64,000 bases of DNA from positions 1 through 64,000 of the forward strand of contig JALQPE010002280.1 of NCBI GenBank assembly GCA_030407315.1, given 5' to 3'. A program made the position numbers and the translations under genes. Source of the DNA: Asparagopsis taxiformis (taxonomy: Eukaryota > Rhodophyta > Florideophyceae > Bonnemaisoniales > Bonnemaisoniaceae). Numbering within the stretch: position 1 is the first letter of the stretch; each line of letters opens with the position of its first letter. The notes under the pieces were generated by a model. It worked only from the letters and a program-made list of their open reading frames with translations. It had not been told where the DNA came from and did not search any database. Positions 24,487 through 34,620 of the stretch are shown piece by piece.

Positions 24487-25294
24487 TTATGCAGTATGTC
24501 GTCGTGGAGCAGCCAACTTCAAAATCTTATCCCCGATAGTGTAGCTGACTATAACACGATGTAAGTAAGTTGGATGAACCTTCCCAATTCGATGAACACA
24601 ACCGACAGCCTGCGCTTCCAGAAATATATTCATACTCGGCTCCACCAACACCACATGACGTGCGTCAGTAAGATTGAGACCAATACCTGCACAACGCAGT
24701 GGTATTAATAGAACGTTGAAATCTATAAAGATATAGATAAGCATATGCTTGATTTGAACTTGTCCACAATCTTAAGTTTGTGCGAATTTGCAAACACCAT
24801 GGTGTTTGCGAAGATTGTGGTTCTATTCATAGAACCTTTCTCTAGCACTCCGTTCAAATGCGTAATACTGTTCATTTCGAGTGCTGTCGAGATCATTTTC
24901 AGCACGTGCTGCAAAGCGTACGCTTTGCCACTCGGAGAATACCATAACTTTCCGCGTAGCGTCCACTTGCCATATGCCGCGCAGCAATCGGATAATAGCT
25001 CTTGCTTTAGCTCCAACAAATCAGCGCACTGCATCTGTGCTGTCTTAGAAAATTGACCTTCGTTCACTGCTAGTCGCCTCCACCTTTTGTCCTTTTCCAC
25101 TTGGCGAGATCAAAGCGTCTAATTCTTCTTCTTCTTAAGAAGAGCAATCGCAATTGCGAGCCGGGTGACGGCGGCAGCCCACTACCATCACCTTTTGTTT
25201 TTCCAAGTCCACCAAGAACAGTAAAACTAACTTCATCTGCAGAGCAACATAAACGACACCTCGGACAAGCAATGCTTTGTACTCTCGTTCGCAA
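24487..25294 (-). pseudogene. SHPRH-like SNF2 helicase/RING protein fragments
   Basis: Reading on the minus strand, a RING-like CPRCRLCC (about 25260) comes first. Next is a piece with KTAQMQCADLLELKQELLS (about 25040). Then comes the SNF2 helicase C-terminal lobe with NVLLIPLRCAGIGLNLTDA, HVVLVEPSMN and AQAVGCVHRIGK (about 24720-24580). This order of RING before the helicase C lobe, and the AGxGLNLT...HVVLVEP text, fit SHPRH-type ubiquitin ligases. Frames change between pieces, the N-terminal lobe is missing, and a small inverted repeat (around 24785-24815) interrupts it. It is a captured, non-functional fragment within element C. Confidence 0.65.
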
Positions 25295-25315
25295 CTCCTT
25301 TTTCTTAATCGATTA

Positions 25316-25389
25316 ATTCCTCATCAGTTCCAACTCTGCGATACCCGCTCACGTGAGCGGGTATCGCAGAGTTGGAACTGATGAGGAAT
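25316..25389. repeat. 74-bp perfect palindrome
   Basis: The sequence from 25316 to 25389 is its own reverse complement, centred on CACGTG at 25350-25355, with no loop. Confidence 0.9.
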
Positions 25390-26490
25390 AGCGGGCGCAT
25401 AAGCGTCGAGTTTTGAAATAGCCTGAGTGCAGTTCATTTTTCGTGCTGGTTGGAATGCGTCTGTAACTCGTTTCAAATTGACAAGATACTGACATTCACG
25501 CTAGTGGGGGATTGGTGAACCAAGATCTTGCGTGTTTCATGACAATCTGGCTGATATCGCGGTGGTATCGACTTATTCGTGTTATATTATGCTTTGATAG
25601 ATATATCGTTGTCGCGTTATATACATATCTATACGACGAGCTTGGCAACTACAGACACTGTTTCCGACTGTCTGAAACAGTGTCTGTAGACATCAACGAG
25701 CGGTCAGAAAGGGAAGACGGATCTGTATGTGCTGCAGACATTGGCGAAATATAGATATGGACATTTTACAATGGGAAGGATATAAGTGCAGCTGATCGAC
25801 GAATAGGTACAATAGGCATGTTGACTGTGATTCATATTGGAGTTCAATGGAGCAAAAACAATATTGAAGTATGTCATGCTCATCCATTGAGATGGCTACC
25901 AATGCTGCAGCAATCTCATGAGATTGGAGATCTGGAGGTGGTAGGTGGAAGCGCGGTATTAGGGATGGGGAATATTGGTTTCCTTCTCAATGGGCGAAGA
26001 GTAATAACTGGTGATAGCTGTGCCGATGCTACGGGGTGAATCTAGTCGACGTATTGGCTTCACGGTGTATTACCGACGCATATAGAATACCGCAACCGCT
26101 GTCCGGCTGATGAACTGAAATCCAGGCACTGATTTCTCGCCTACCGACATTGCAATATTTTAATTACACTACCATCTTTGAGTCGATTCAAGTCAAGTCA
26201 CAGCACGGCTGACGTGATAAAACTAGACCAATGGAACTGTCATCGACATAGAGTCTCAGACGGGTGTTAGTTTGGTGTAGGCAAGGCAACAAACCTCGAT
26301 TATTTGGCATTCTAGAGACCTTATTCCCTCCAACTCCGCCATGTACTGGTTGCACGGGTTTGTGCTTCTAATCTATCTCCATGATGCGTTCAATTTCGAC
26401 ATTGAGTCGGTCAAGTCTAGCCAGGCCTCGGCAGGTTGCTACCATCCTTCACTGACGGTCACTCTATTCCAAATAAATTACCATCCTCAG
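25390..26490. other. Element C interior without a recognised gene
   Basis: No ORF is supported. A hairpin at about 25644-25690 has arms CTACAGACACTGTTTC / GAAACAGTGTCTGTAG. Short ORFs (25512-25754, 25818-26039) lack recognisable domains. Confidence 0.4.
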
Positions 26491-26494
26491 CCGC

Positions 26495-27285
26495 TCTGCC
26501 ATTGGCTGCTGGTCGGCTGGCCGCTTCTGGCCAATGGCATTGCAGCACCTGGACTGGGTAGACCCAGAATAATACCGGGTATAGTTTTGCCGTACCAGGA
26601 GCCAGGTGCAGCAGTGCCATTGGCCGCCGGTAGGCTGGCTGCCTCTGGCCAGTGACAATGCTGCACCTGGACTGGGTAGACCCAAAATAATACCGGGTAT
26701 TATTTTGCCATAGCAGAAGCCAGGTGCAACAAAGCCATTGGCTGGTGGTCGGCTGGCCGCCTCTGGCCAATGGCAGTAGTGCACCTGGATTGGGTAGACC
26801 CAGAATAATACCGGGTATTATTTTGCCATAGCAGAAGCCAGGTGCAGCAGTGCTATTGGCTGGTGGTCGGCTGGCCGCCTCTGGCCAATGGCAGTAGTGC
26901 ACCTGGATTGGGTAGACCCAGAATAATACCGGGTATTATTTTGCCATAGCAGAAGCCAGGTGCAGCAGTGCTATTGGCTGGTGGTCGGCTGGCCGCCTCT
27001 GGCCAGTGACAATGCTCCACCTGGACTGGGTAGACCCAAAATAATACCGGGTATTATTTTGCCATAGCAGAAGCCAGGTGCAACACAGCCATTGGCTGGT
27101 GGTCGGCTGGCCGCCTCTGGCCAATGGCAGTAGTGCACCTGGATTGGGTAGACCCAGAATAATACCGGGTATTATTTTGCCATAGCAGAAGCCAGGTGCA
27201 ACACTACTATTGGCTGTCGTCGGCTGACCGATTTCTGCCAATGGCACTGCTGCACCTGGACCTGGTGCACATCTCGCACGTCCTC
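26495..27285. repeat. 118-bp palindromic tandem array (P3 family)
   Basis: Six regularly spaced units place AATAATACCGGGTAT at 26568, 26686, 26804, 26922, 27040 and 27158, a period of exactly 118 bases. Each unit also has a second dyad (GCCAGGTGCAGCA / GCTGCACCTGG) around CCATTGG and CCAATGG. Minus-strand ORFs through the array are artefacts of the repeat. Confidence 0.9.
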
Positions 27286-27960
27286 TCCACCGATGATAGT
27301 CTTTGGACTGGCCATTTGTGCGCGCTGCTGTGTAGGACGTTGTTTGATTTACGCAGAATAGAAGATATGGATCACCAAGCAAGAAACGATAGTGACATGT
27401 TCTGCTTATGTTTTGTTGTGGTTGGGTTCAAGTGAAGGTAAATGCTATCATCTTTTTGAGGAATTTGGGTGTCATGCGACAAGATTTTTGTTATGTGCAC
27501 GATGATGTAGCTATCTTTGCGTCTCGATAGTGGGCTATTGCAGTTGCATAGTGGGCTATTGCAGCTGCAATAGCCACTATCGAGACGCAAAGATAGCTAC
27601 ATCATCGCTAACCTAGGCTATTTCGCTTTATGGGAGTTGATAGTGATAGGGGAGATTGTATGTTTGGTTGGGAATGTGCCTGTATGTGTCTGCGTGAGTG
27701 TGTGTCTGATGAGGAGGATAGGAATGCAGCCTCAGTTGTTTGTCCTGAAGAACCAAGGTGGTAAATGGACATGTAAAAGTTTGCGTTTGAGTTTGCAAAC
27801 TGTACATGTTATACATGTATGGAAGAGAATGGCAATGTGGCAGGCAGAATTGCATTATTAATGACAAGTCTAATTGATTTAAGGTTATGAAGGGATGGTA
27901 AAAGACATTGTGGAAACCGTCACCAAAAAAAATCATTCGAATGGCTATAGCCGTGTCAGG
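27286..27960. repeat. Long inverted repeat and flanks
   Basis: Arms at about 27500-27543 and 27562-27607 (GATGTAGCTATCTTTGCG and its complement) form a long near-perfect hairpin with a short spacer. No gene is supported in the rest of this stretch. Confidence 0.7.
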
Positions 27961-27974
27961 TGTGGGGTGTGTGT

Positions 27975-28068
27975 TGTGTACGTCGGGACTTGAACCCGAG
28001 ATGGTGTAATATAGTGCGAGTAGTGAGACTGGGCCTGTAATCTCTAAAAACCATTGTACCACATGTCC
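27975..28068 (-). tRNA. tRNA-like sequence, possibly degenerate
   Basis: On the minus strand, TCGGGTTCAAGTCCCGA (about 27982-27998) forms a correct 5-bp T stem with a 7-base loop and contains a pol III B-box (GGTTCAAGTCC). An A-box-like TGTGGTACAATGG lies about 60 bases upstream. The acceptor stem and anticodon arm do not pair convincingly, so this may be a degenerate tRNA or a tRNA-derived SINE head. Confidence 0.3.
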
Positions 28069-28119
28069 CGTGTGACTTGGTGGCAACTCGAGGATTAGAA
28101 AATTTCTCCCACACTCCTT

Positions 28120-28560
28120 GGTCGAACAGGAGCCAGCTGATTACGCCTATGAGTGCACTGCACTTGGCCAGTGAAGCCCAAAATCTATACCCGGTATTAT
28201 TTTCACTTCACCAAAACAGGTGCAATGCACTCATTGGCCACATTGAAGTCAGCTCATCCAGCCTATGAGTGCACTGCACCTGGCCAGTGAAACCCAAAAT
28301 CTATACCCGGTATTATTTTCACTTCACCAAAACAGGTGCAATGCACTCATTGGTCACACACCAGCCAGCTCAGCCGACCAATGATTGTACTGCACCTGGC
28401 CGATGAAACCTAGCATCTATACCCGGTATTATTTTCACTTCACCAAACCAGGTGCAATGCACTCATTGGCCACATTGAAGCCAGCTCATCCAGCCTATGA
28501 GTGCACTGCACCTGGCCGATGAAACCTAGAATCTATACCCGGTATTATTTTCTCCTCGCG
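28120..28560. repeat. 116-bp palindromic tandem array (P3 family, variant)
   Basis: Four units with ATCTATACCCGGTATTATTT at 28182, 28298, 28414 and 28530 have a period of 116 bases. They match the variant at 18950-19200 rather than the 118-bp variant next door. Confidence 0.85.
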
Positions 28561-28727
28561 AAACCAGGCCTGGTTTGGCGAGTTTGTACTTGGTTTCGTC
28601 TGTACCGGTACAATGCACTCAATAACCGGACGAGATGGGACTCCCATTGCACATATTGGCCACGCTCTAGGGGGGCCAGTATGCGCAGTGCTAGGGATAA
28701 TCATAGTTCCGAGTCCATCGTTTTCAG

Positions 28728-29335
28728 GACCAAGCCTGGACTAACCAGACCCAAAATAATACCGGGTATAGTTTTGCCATGGCAAAAGCCAGGTGCAGCA
28801 CTGCTATTGGCTACCGGTCGGCTTACCGATTTCTGCCAATGGAACTGCTGCACCTGGACTTTGCAGACCCAAAATAATACCGGGTATAGTTTTGCCATGG
28901 CAAAATCCAGGTGCAGCACTGCTATTGGCTGGCTGACTGTTGGCCACCTTCAACCAATGGCACTGCTGCACCTGGACCTGGTACACCCAAAATAATACCG
29001 GGTATAGTTTTGCCATACCAAAAGCCAGGTGCAGCTCTGCCATTGGCTCCCGGTCGGCTGGCCGCCTCTGGCCAATGACATTACTGCACCTGGGCTTTGC
29101 AGACCCAAAATAATACCGGGTATTATTTTGCCATACCAAAAGCCAGGTGCAGCACTGTCATTGGCTCCCGGTCGGCTCGCCGCCTCTGGCCAATGACATT
29201 ACTACACCTGGGCTTTGCAGACCCAAAATAATACCGGGTATTATTTTGCCATACGAAAAGCCAGGTGCAGCACTGCCATTGACTCCCAGTCGGCTGGCTG
29301 TCCCTGGCCAATGGCCGTGTTCCAGGTTATTTTAA
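28728..29335. repeat. 118-bp palindromic tandem array (P3 family)
   Basis: AATAATACCGGGTAT recurs at 28755, 28873, 28991, 29109 and 29227, again exactly 118 bases apart. Confidence 0.9.
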
Positions 29336-29416
29336 GTGCAGTCTAGTATTCGAGAAATGTTGAAACTATCCAGCTTGGTTGCATGACGGTCATTGGTTGT
29401 AATATCCTGTTCATCT

Positions 29417-29836
29417 TCAAGTAAGATGCGGGTTCGAAGAGAGAGTCATGTTTTCTCGCTTGGATACTATTTCATTTGGGATTGAAACTTTTACAGTATC
29501 CAGAAGGAAAGATGCATTTGTAGCTGGAGACATGTCGAACTCCAACTCAATCATAGGAACTGTATAGTCCTCCGGAAGCCCATCATTTACTATGAGTATG
29601 ATTACAGTTCTGGGAGTATGTTCACTATTCATTATCTCTATCTCGCCCTCAATGATCCGACCCGTATTAGGGTTGATTTCGGAATAGCTGTAGGCGAGAA
29701 TACTCCCGTTAATGACGTCGACGAGCCTGTAGTCGATTTCGCGAATCTCAACATATCTTTTGATCCTGAATGGATCGATATGTAATGGGCTATTGCGTGC
29801 CTCTAATGATCTTAAAATCCTCTTAATTACTTTCAA
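29417..29836 (-). CDS. Hypothetical protein, 139 residues
   Basis: An ORF of ordinary amino-acid composition and mostly predicted beta/alpha character, with no signal peptide, membrane segment or motif I recognise. It lies inside element C between the P3 array and the unknown 507-residue gene. It could be another captured host gene fragment or chance. I assign no function. Confidence 0.3.
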   Translation of the reverse strand: MKVIKRILRSLEARNSPLHIDPFRIKRYVEIREIDYRLVDVINGSILAYSYSEINPNTGRIIEGEIEIMNSEHTPRTVIILIVNDGLPEDYTVPMIELEFDMSPATNASFLLDTVKVSIPNEIVSKRENMTLSSNPHLT

Positions 29837-30640
29837 TGGGGAGAGGAAAGAGCTATCAATCCACTTTGGAAAATATTACGACCTATGCAGTACTTAACCC
29901 CCTCCCATGTCTATATTCACTAAATATACTATTTCCAAGTTGAAGAAAACACGACAAGATTCTGGGTCCTCTGTCATAATAATTTTGGGGACTCTACCAG
30001 ACGGTGCTCACGAAGAGTCTGTTTCATCTACAAAGGCTGTTATCGTGGGGTCCTCTGTATACAGGTAATCTGGAGAAATGAGTAACAACAATCGTTCTGA
30101 TTCGAGAATCTGAAGAGTAAGACTATGTCAATTACAGATATTCTTACTCCTGGACGCTCGCGTCCTTCAAAGTAGAACAATGATGGAGAACTTTGAGCTG
30201 CCGGACAAAACCAATTTCAAGTATTCGGACTCGTTCACATTGACATGGAAACCTGTTCAGGGCCCTCTTTCATATAGAACTTTCGAGCGAGTTCCCAGGA
30301 ACATTTTTTGGGAACCGCATACTTGAACCACCCAGCCTGCATCTTCAGCGGACACATCATCTGCAGCGAGCTAGACAGAATTGGGCATGATGTTATTGTT
30401 GGACAGAGTAGTTCTCCTGTAGACGTACCCCATCCTACCGTACACGATGTCACCTCTGAGTAAAACGTTTTACTCAACGTACGTTGTTCTATCTTTTCTA
30501 AATGATTCTACAAGACTGTTCAGAATTAGTCAACTTCGACTACTTCGATGGTATCGATCGATACATGATCCATATCTTTCTTGCCTGTTTCTTCGTCCAG
30601 GGACTGTCGGCATTCTGTAACAATGATTGCCCTCCACTTG
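29837..30640. other. Stretch with no recognised gene
   Basis: A minus-strand ORF at 30235-30477 (80 residues, Cys-rich) is the only candidate. It has no recognisable domain, and I do not call it. Confidence 0.35.
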
Positions 30641-30649
30641 GCAAAATAT

Positions 30650-30800
30650 CCCTGAAAATAATACCGGGTATTATTCTTAGGTTTCGTCCAGGGATCGCCT
30701 GTAGTCGGTACCAATGATTGCCCGCCACTTGGCAAAATATCCCTCAAAATAATACCCGGTATTATTTTCCCCACTACTCTGCCAGGTGGAGCTACGGCAT
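30650..30800. repeat. Small P3-family repeat pair
   Basis: Two copies of ATTGCC(C)(G/T)CC(A)CTTGGCAAAATATCCC followed by AATAATACCSGGTATTATT lie about 90 bases apart. They carry the same AATAATACCSGGTATTATT core as the large arrays, with a different spacer. Confidence 0.7.
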
Positions 30801-31087
30801 TGGATAGGACTGTACAGGCCCCGAAGCTACTAGAGGCGTGCTCAATGACAGGTTAAAACTCTTAACCGTAGTAGACATGACGCTTTCTAGTCGCAGAGTG
30901 AGCTGAAAAATAAGAACGATAGCTATTGTTTCCAGTACACCATGTAGTACGTAGCATGCTAGGGTGCACCTTTTCCACTCATATCCTAGACAGTTTCATA
31001 TCTAAAGGTTTTTATTTCTCCCAAGTCTCTCTCGTAGTAATAGCTGTACTTCAAATGATGTGAAACTTTACATCTACGCTTCCATTA
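30801..31087. other. 3' flank of the 507-residue gene
   Basis: No gene or repeat recognised. Confidence 0.4.
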
Positions 31088-32611
31088 TCAATCTTCCTCA
31101 TCAAGGAAAACTTCAACGTAGCTTTCACTCCCATCTTCTTCATTTCCATGTCCGCTATCCTCCTCAAACGCGGTACTACGCTGTTCCAAGTGTTGTTCAT
31201 CGAATTTTTCGTTAGTAATTGTCAGTACATCTTCGCAGAGATGCCTCTTACAGATTCGGTCACTCGGCAACATCGCCTTTCCTAATTGTTTGAGCTCGTC
31301 TTGTACACTTTCTTCGAAGGTCTGACCTGATTGTACCTTGAAAATTCCTAGAATCCCGGAAGCGATTGCATAGACAAATCTGAGTGAATTGCAGGAACGT
31401 CGCAGGAAAACCGTTCTACTCGTGCATTGAAGGAAAGCAATTGCAGTGTTCAGGGCTACCTCCAGGATATTGATTCTCCTTCGAATCATCCTTTTGGCCA
31501 CACATCCCGATATCTCGACTTCGTACTGAATGATGACAACCATCTCTTTCCGCTCAGCGATGAATTGTATCAAGATCTCGGAATTCTTGTCATCCACAAC
31601 TTTCCGTTCCTCAGGCCTTAGATTTCCGTTGGTCACACGGGTATCGGGGATAACGTCCATATCTCGAATGAGATCGTGAGTTGGAAACTCGAAAGTGATA
31701 GAGGCGTCCGTTTCCAACACTAGAGCGAACCCCAGTTCGACAAGGAATCGATGGCGCACCTGCTCTCTAGACTTGTTCAGGAAACCGAGCACCTTTGTCA
31801 GCGCAACTTTCGTAACAGCCAAAGATATTTCACGCTTGCTCAACTGTCCACCATTTCCATCTGTTTTCCTCCGCTTCCTAGCCCCTCCGTCAATGCTTCC
31901 TGCAGGCTGGTTTCGGCCATCGCCAGTGGCACCATAAACAACTTCTTCGATTATTTTGTCTGGAATGTACTTGTTCTCCTTCCAGACGTTGCACGCATTC
32001 GAATCGCGTCCAGAGCTCGAGCCTTCCACTGTACGGCCTGTACCCGACTTTTCCTTCTGAATGTTCCGCAGGAGAGACATCACCACTTGGAATCGAAGCT
32101 CGATGTTGTTCTTCCCGGTGTTGGATTGGAACACATCCCTCTTGTCATTGCTCTGCTTCGCAAACATCATTGCAGAGAGCAGCCTGCACCCACGGAGGTC
32201 GTAGATTCCTTGGTTGGTGTAAATTGTCGCCCCAGCATCAATCTTGTCAACCAGCAAAGGTACAACAGTTCCAAATACTGCACACAGAAAATTGTAAGAA
32301 AACGATAGTTCTGCTGACTGCGAGATGCGCAAACGGTCCCTGTCCTTGTCAGTCATCCCCTTCTTCGAATTGCCCTGACTCTGCTGTAATAAACCATCAC
32401 AGATGTCTTTCACACCCTGTAATTCCGTTACTATAAACTCGACGCGACTCATCAGCTTTTCGATTTGCTGGCGTTGGGACGTTCGATCATCGTCGATTTC
32501 ATCCATCCTCTCCCCAATACGACGAACTTCCCCAGTCACTGTCCTGAATCCCTCTCGAATAATCCCTGCTAGGCAGTCATTTGGATTTTCCTCACGACGC
32601 TGAGATTCCAT
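31088..32611 (-). CDS. Conserved transposon-end protein of unknown family (intact copy)
   Basis: The 507-residue product has an N-terminal coiled-coil-like segment (about 1-75; heptads in RIGERMDEIDDDRTSQRQQ), then KDRDRLRISQSAELSF. A central helical part carries KVALTKVLGFLNKSREQVRHR, and the tail is acidic (EEDGSESYVEVFLDEED). It is a clear paralogue of the broken gene at 37196-38719. Both are on the minus strand, 0.7-0.9 kb from the right terminus of their element, next to the subterminal repeat array. I recognise no known domain. By position it could be an accessory transposition factor that binds the subterminal repeats, like TnpA of En/Spm; this is inference. It is the only intact gene of element type in C. 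Confidence 0.65.
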   Translation of the reverse strand: MESQRREENPNDCLAGIIREGFRTVTGEVRRIGERMDEIDDDRTSQRQQIEKLMSRVEFIVTELQGVKDICDGLLQQSQGNSKKGMTDKDRDRLRISQSAELSFSYNFLCAVFGTVVPLLVDKIDAGATIYTNQGIYDLRGCRLLSAMMFAKQSNDKRDVFQSNTGKNNIELRFQVVMSLLRNIQKEKSGTGRTVEGSSSGRDSNACNVWKENKYIPDKIIEEVVYGATGDGRNQPAGSIDGGARKRRKTDGNGGQLSKREISLAVTKVALTKVLGFLNKSREQVRHRFLVELGFALVLETDASITFEFPTHDLIRDMDVIPDTRVTNGNLRPEERKVVDDKNSEILIQFIAERKEMVVIIQYEVEISGCVAKRMIRRRINILEVALNTAIAFLQCTSRTVFLRRSCNSLRFVYAIASGILGIFKVQSGQTFEESVQDELKQLGKAMLPSDRICKRHLCEDVLTITNEKFDEQHLEQRSTAFEEDSGHGNEEDGSESYVEVFLDEED

Positions 32612-32929
32612 CTTCCGTCAAACTTCGCCTTCGCCTCTCGTTCCAATCGCAGAGTGTCACTCCAAACGCTTTTCCTGCAACGAGAATGCTAGCAATAGTA
32701 ACAAATAATGCCAACTACTCTACTCATATCCTCGGAAAACGACCGATTTTCTCCTACCTTTTTTGTAACGGTCATTTCCATGTGACCATGCATCCTCTAC
32801 ACTTCTCACTACTAGTAGCTTCAGAATAGTTTCCTCTCTTCTCTACTTGAACTCACATGCGAACACATTGTACAACCCTATCCTGGACAACTATTGCAAC
32901 ATTGAATCTCAGAAAATACCAATCACCAA

Positions 32930-33309
32930 TTACTATCAAGGCAGTACTTGCAGGCAGTACAATTCACTGCCGGAGCCAGTATATTTTACTGCCTGATTCT
33001 AATGCCAGGTCATTTGCCAGGGCAGTACTGTATGGCAGTACATTCCATTGCAGAAATCATCAAAAATCACTGCATTGCACTACTGCCCTGTGGTACCAGC
33101 AAAAATTACTAGAATTTGCTATCGTACAGTACTGAATTCTGCTACATACCGTACTGCCAGGAAATTTTGTATTTTACTGCCTGCGGCGCTAGAACTGAAA
33201 AAATTAAAATAGTAATTTTACTGCCTCAGGCACTACATTTTTCAGGCAGTGATTTTTACTGCCTCAGGCAGTAAATTTACTACATTTTTTTATCTCAAAC
33301 TCAGTAGTG
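32930..33309. repeat. Right subterminal repeats and terminus of element C
   Basis: GGCAGTA / TACTGCC inverted motifs (for example 33240-33285, ACTGCCTCAGGCAGT) run into the terminus CTCAGTAGTG at 33300-33309. Confidence 0.75.
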
Positions 33310-33877
33310 TGGTGTTCGTGGGCGACTCCCTCTGCCGCGGTGTGAATTGTGCGACAAGCTGGAGGAGGGGAATTTGGATTTGTACAGGAACAAGTTGGTG
33401 GCAGAGCTTGCTCTTGGTGTTTGTGCGGATTTCTTGAAGTTGGGAATGGAGGGTGAGGATCCTGTCTTTTTCCCGAAGACAGGATTACGGCTGCTTCTTA
33501 CAACAGATGGGCTGCGGACCAGGATGGGCACACGGACTTCTGAGTATCCCAATTTTGAGGAGTCGGACCTCCCCCATCCTATTTCATGATGTCGAGCGGA
33601 GCCGATGGGTTCTTTACAGTAGCTGCACCTTATAGTCATGTATGCCTGGTCCATACAGACGCCGATATGTGGAAGGTTCCCGTTAACCACTTTAATGTGC
33701 CACCCTATTCCGTCTTGGATGAGCGCGGTGACCTTTACCATTACGGGGTCGGCTTCAGGTGAGGAGATCTTCCTGTGGGAGCAAAATTTAGTCTATGGTC
33801 TGCCCACGCGCGACCACATCTACTTGAAGATGGAGAAAGACGTCCTAATAGACCACATCCATACCGTCGAATATTAA
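33310..33877 (+). pseudogene. Chimeric ParB-dioxygenase pseudogene of element A, 3' part
   Basis: This continues the coding sequence cut at 15645 and parallels 58034-58606 of the intact-type gene. It holds the dioxygenase core: the GGGCACACGGAC (HTD) site near 33527, then the second-His region near 33739. A one-base loss before HTD, a loss of about 17 bases after it, and an early stop at 33875-33877 break it. Confidence 0.8.
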
Positions 33878-34336
33878 AAGAATGACAGGAGCAATAGATA
33901 GCATATGAGAACTACTAAAACCTATGCTATTTTTCCTGCTATGAAGTTCTGTCTTTCTCATCTCAACATTATTCGCTTAGCCCACCTTTCTATTTTCATC
34001 TATACATCTGGTCTTCATGTCATAGTTTAGTGCTATTAAGCCTATTGATTGCTACATTTTAGTATTAGTCTAAAACTTACATGATTTCACTAGTTAGACG
34101 GTAGGGGGAGATTAGTTTTAGATTTTGACAACCGGTGAGGTTCGACATTACGATCGTATTACGTCTCGAGACGTTGCTGACATAAACCATGACACAGAAT
34201 GCTCCAGGGAGCCACTCACAGCCGTACGCACGTTTTGCTGGGAAATCTTCCTGACTTGCCAATTCCTTGGTCGCCCTTCACTAGGTGGGAGGGAGACGGC
34301 ACTCTCAGCCCCTTACAGCGGAAGCCGTTTTACCGG
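33878..34336. other. 3' flank conserved with element B, then foldback arm
   Basis: 33895-34130 matches 58620-58860 after the second dioxygenase gene of element B. From about 34190 a longer arm (GTGGGAGGGAGACGGC and AGCGGAAGCCGTTTTACC) leads into the P2 palindrome array. Confidence 0.6.
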
Positions 34337-34620
34337 GGATTCTTACAGCAAAGCCATCGTTACGATGACTTTGCTGTAAGAAAGCGTTTCCATTACAGTG
34401 GCCAAGAATTTTTTCACCGGGTAAAAAAATCACGGCAGCTGTAATGATTTATTTTCTTACAGCAAAGTCATCGTTACGATGACTTTGCTGTAAGAAAGCG
34501 TTTCCATTACAGTGGCCAAGAATTTTTTTACCGGGTAAGAAAATCACGGCAGCTGTAATGATTTATTTTCTTACAGCAAAGTCATCGTAACGATGGCTTT
34601 GCTGTCAGCACCCTGCCGGA
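34337..34620. repeat. P2 palindrome array (37-bp palindrome plus TTACCGGGTAA unit)
   Basis: Copies of TTACAGCAAAGTCATCGT plus its complement, with one central base (A or T), alternate with palindromes built on TTTTTTACCGGGTAAAAAA. The outer arms are of the ATTACAGTGGCCA / CAGCTGTAATG type. The corresponding array in element B is at 59130-59430. Confidence 0.9.

Larger units (their letters stand above)
15646..33309 (+). mobile_element. Element C: 17.7-kb CACTA-type transposon carrying host genes
   Basis: The left end CACTACTGTGTCTGA (15646) and right end CTCAGTAGTG (33300-33309) are inverted copies related to the termini of elements A and B. TG flanks both sides (15644-15645 and 33310-33311). 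Deleting the element plus one TG restores the spacing of the intact gene at 58021-58050, with only point differences, so this is one clean insertion. Both ends have CAGTACTG/GGCAGT subterminal repeats. No transposase was found inside. It carries CorA, phosphofructokinase/acetyl-CoA carboxylase, SHPRH-like sequences and the unknown 507-residue gene, and so resembles a Pack-CACTA element. Confidence 0.8.

Noticed and set aside
26459..27382. Minus-strand ORFs with repeated GKIIPGIILG text
   Set aside because: They follow the 118-bp palindromic array and carry no independent coding signal. The same applies at 28701-29311.
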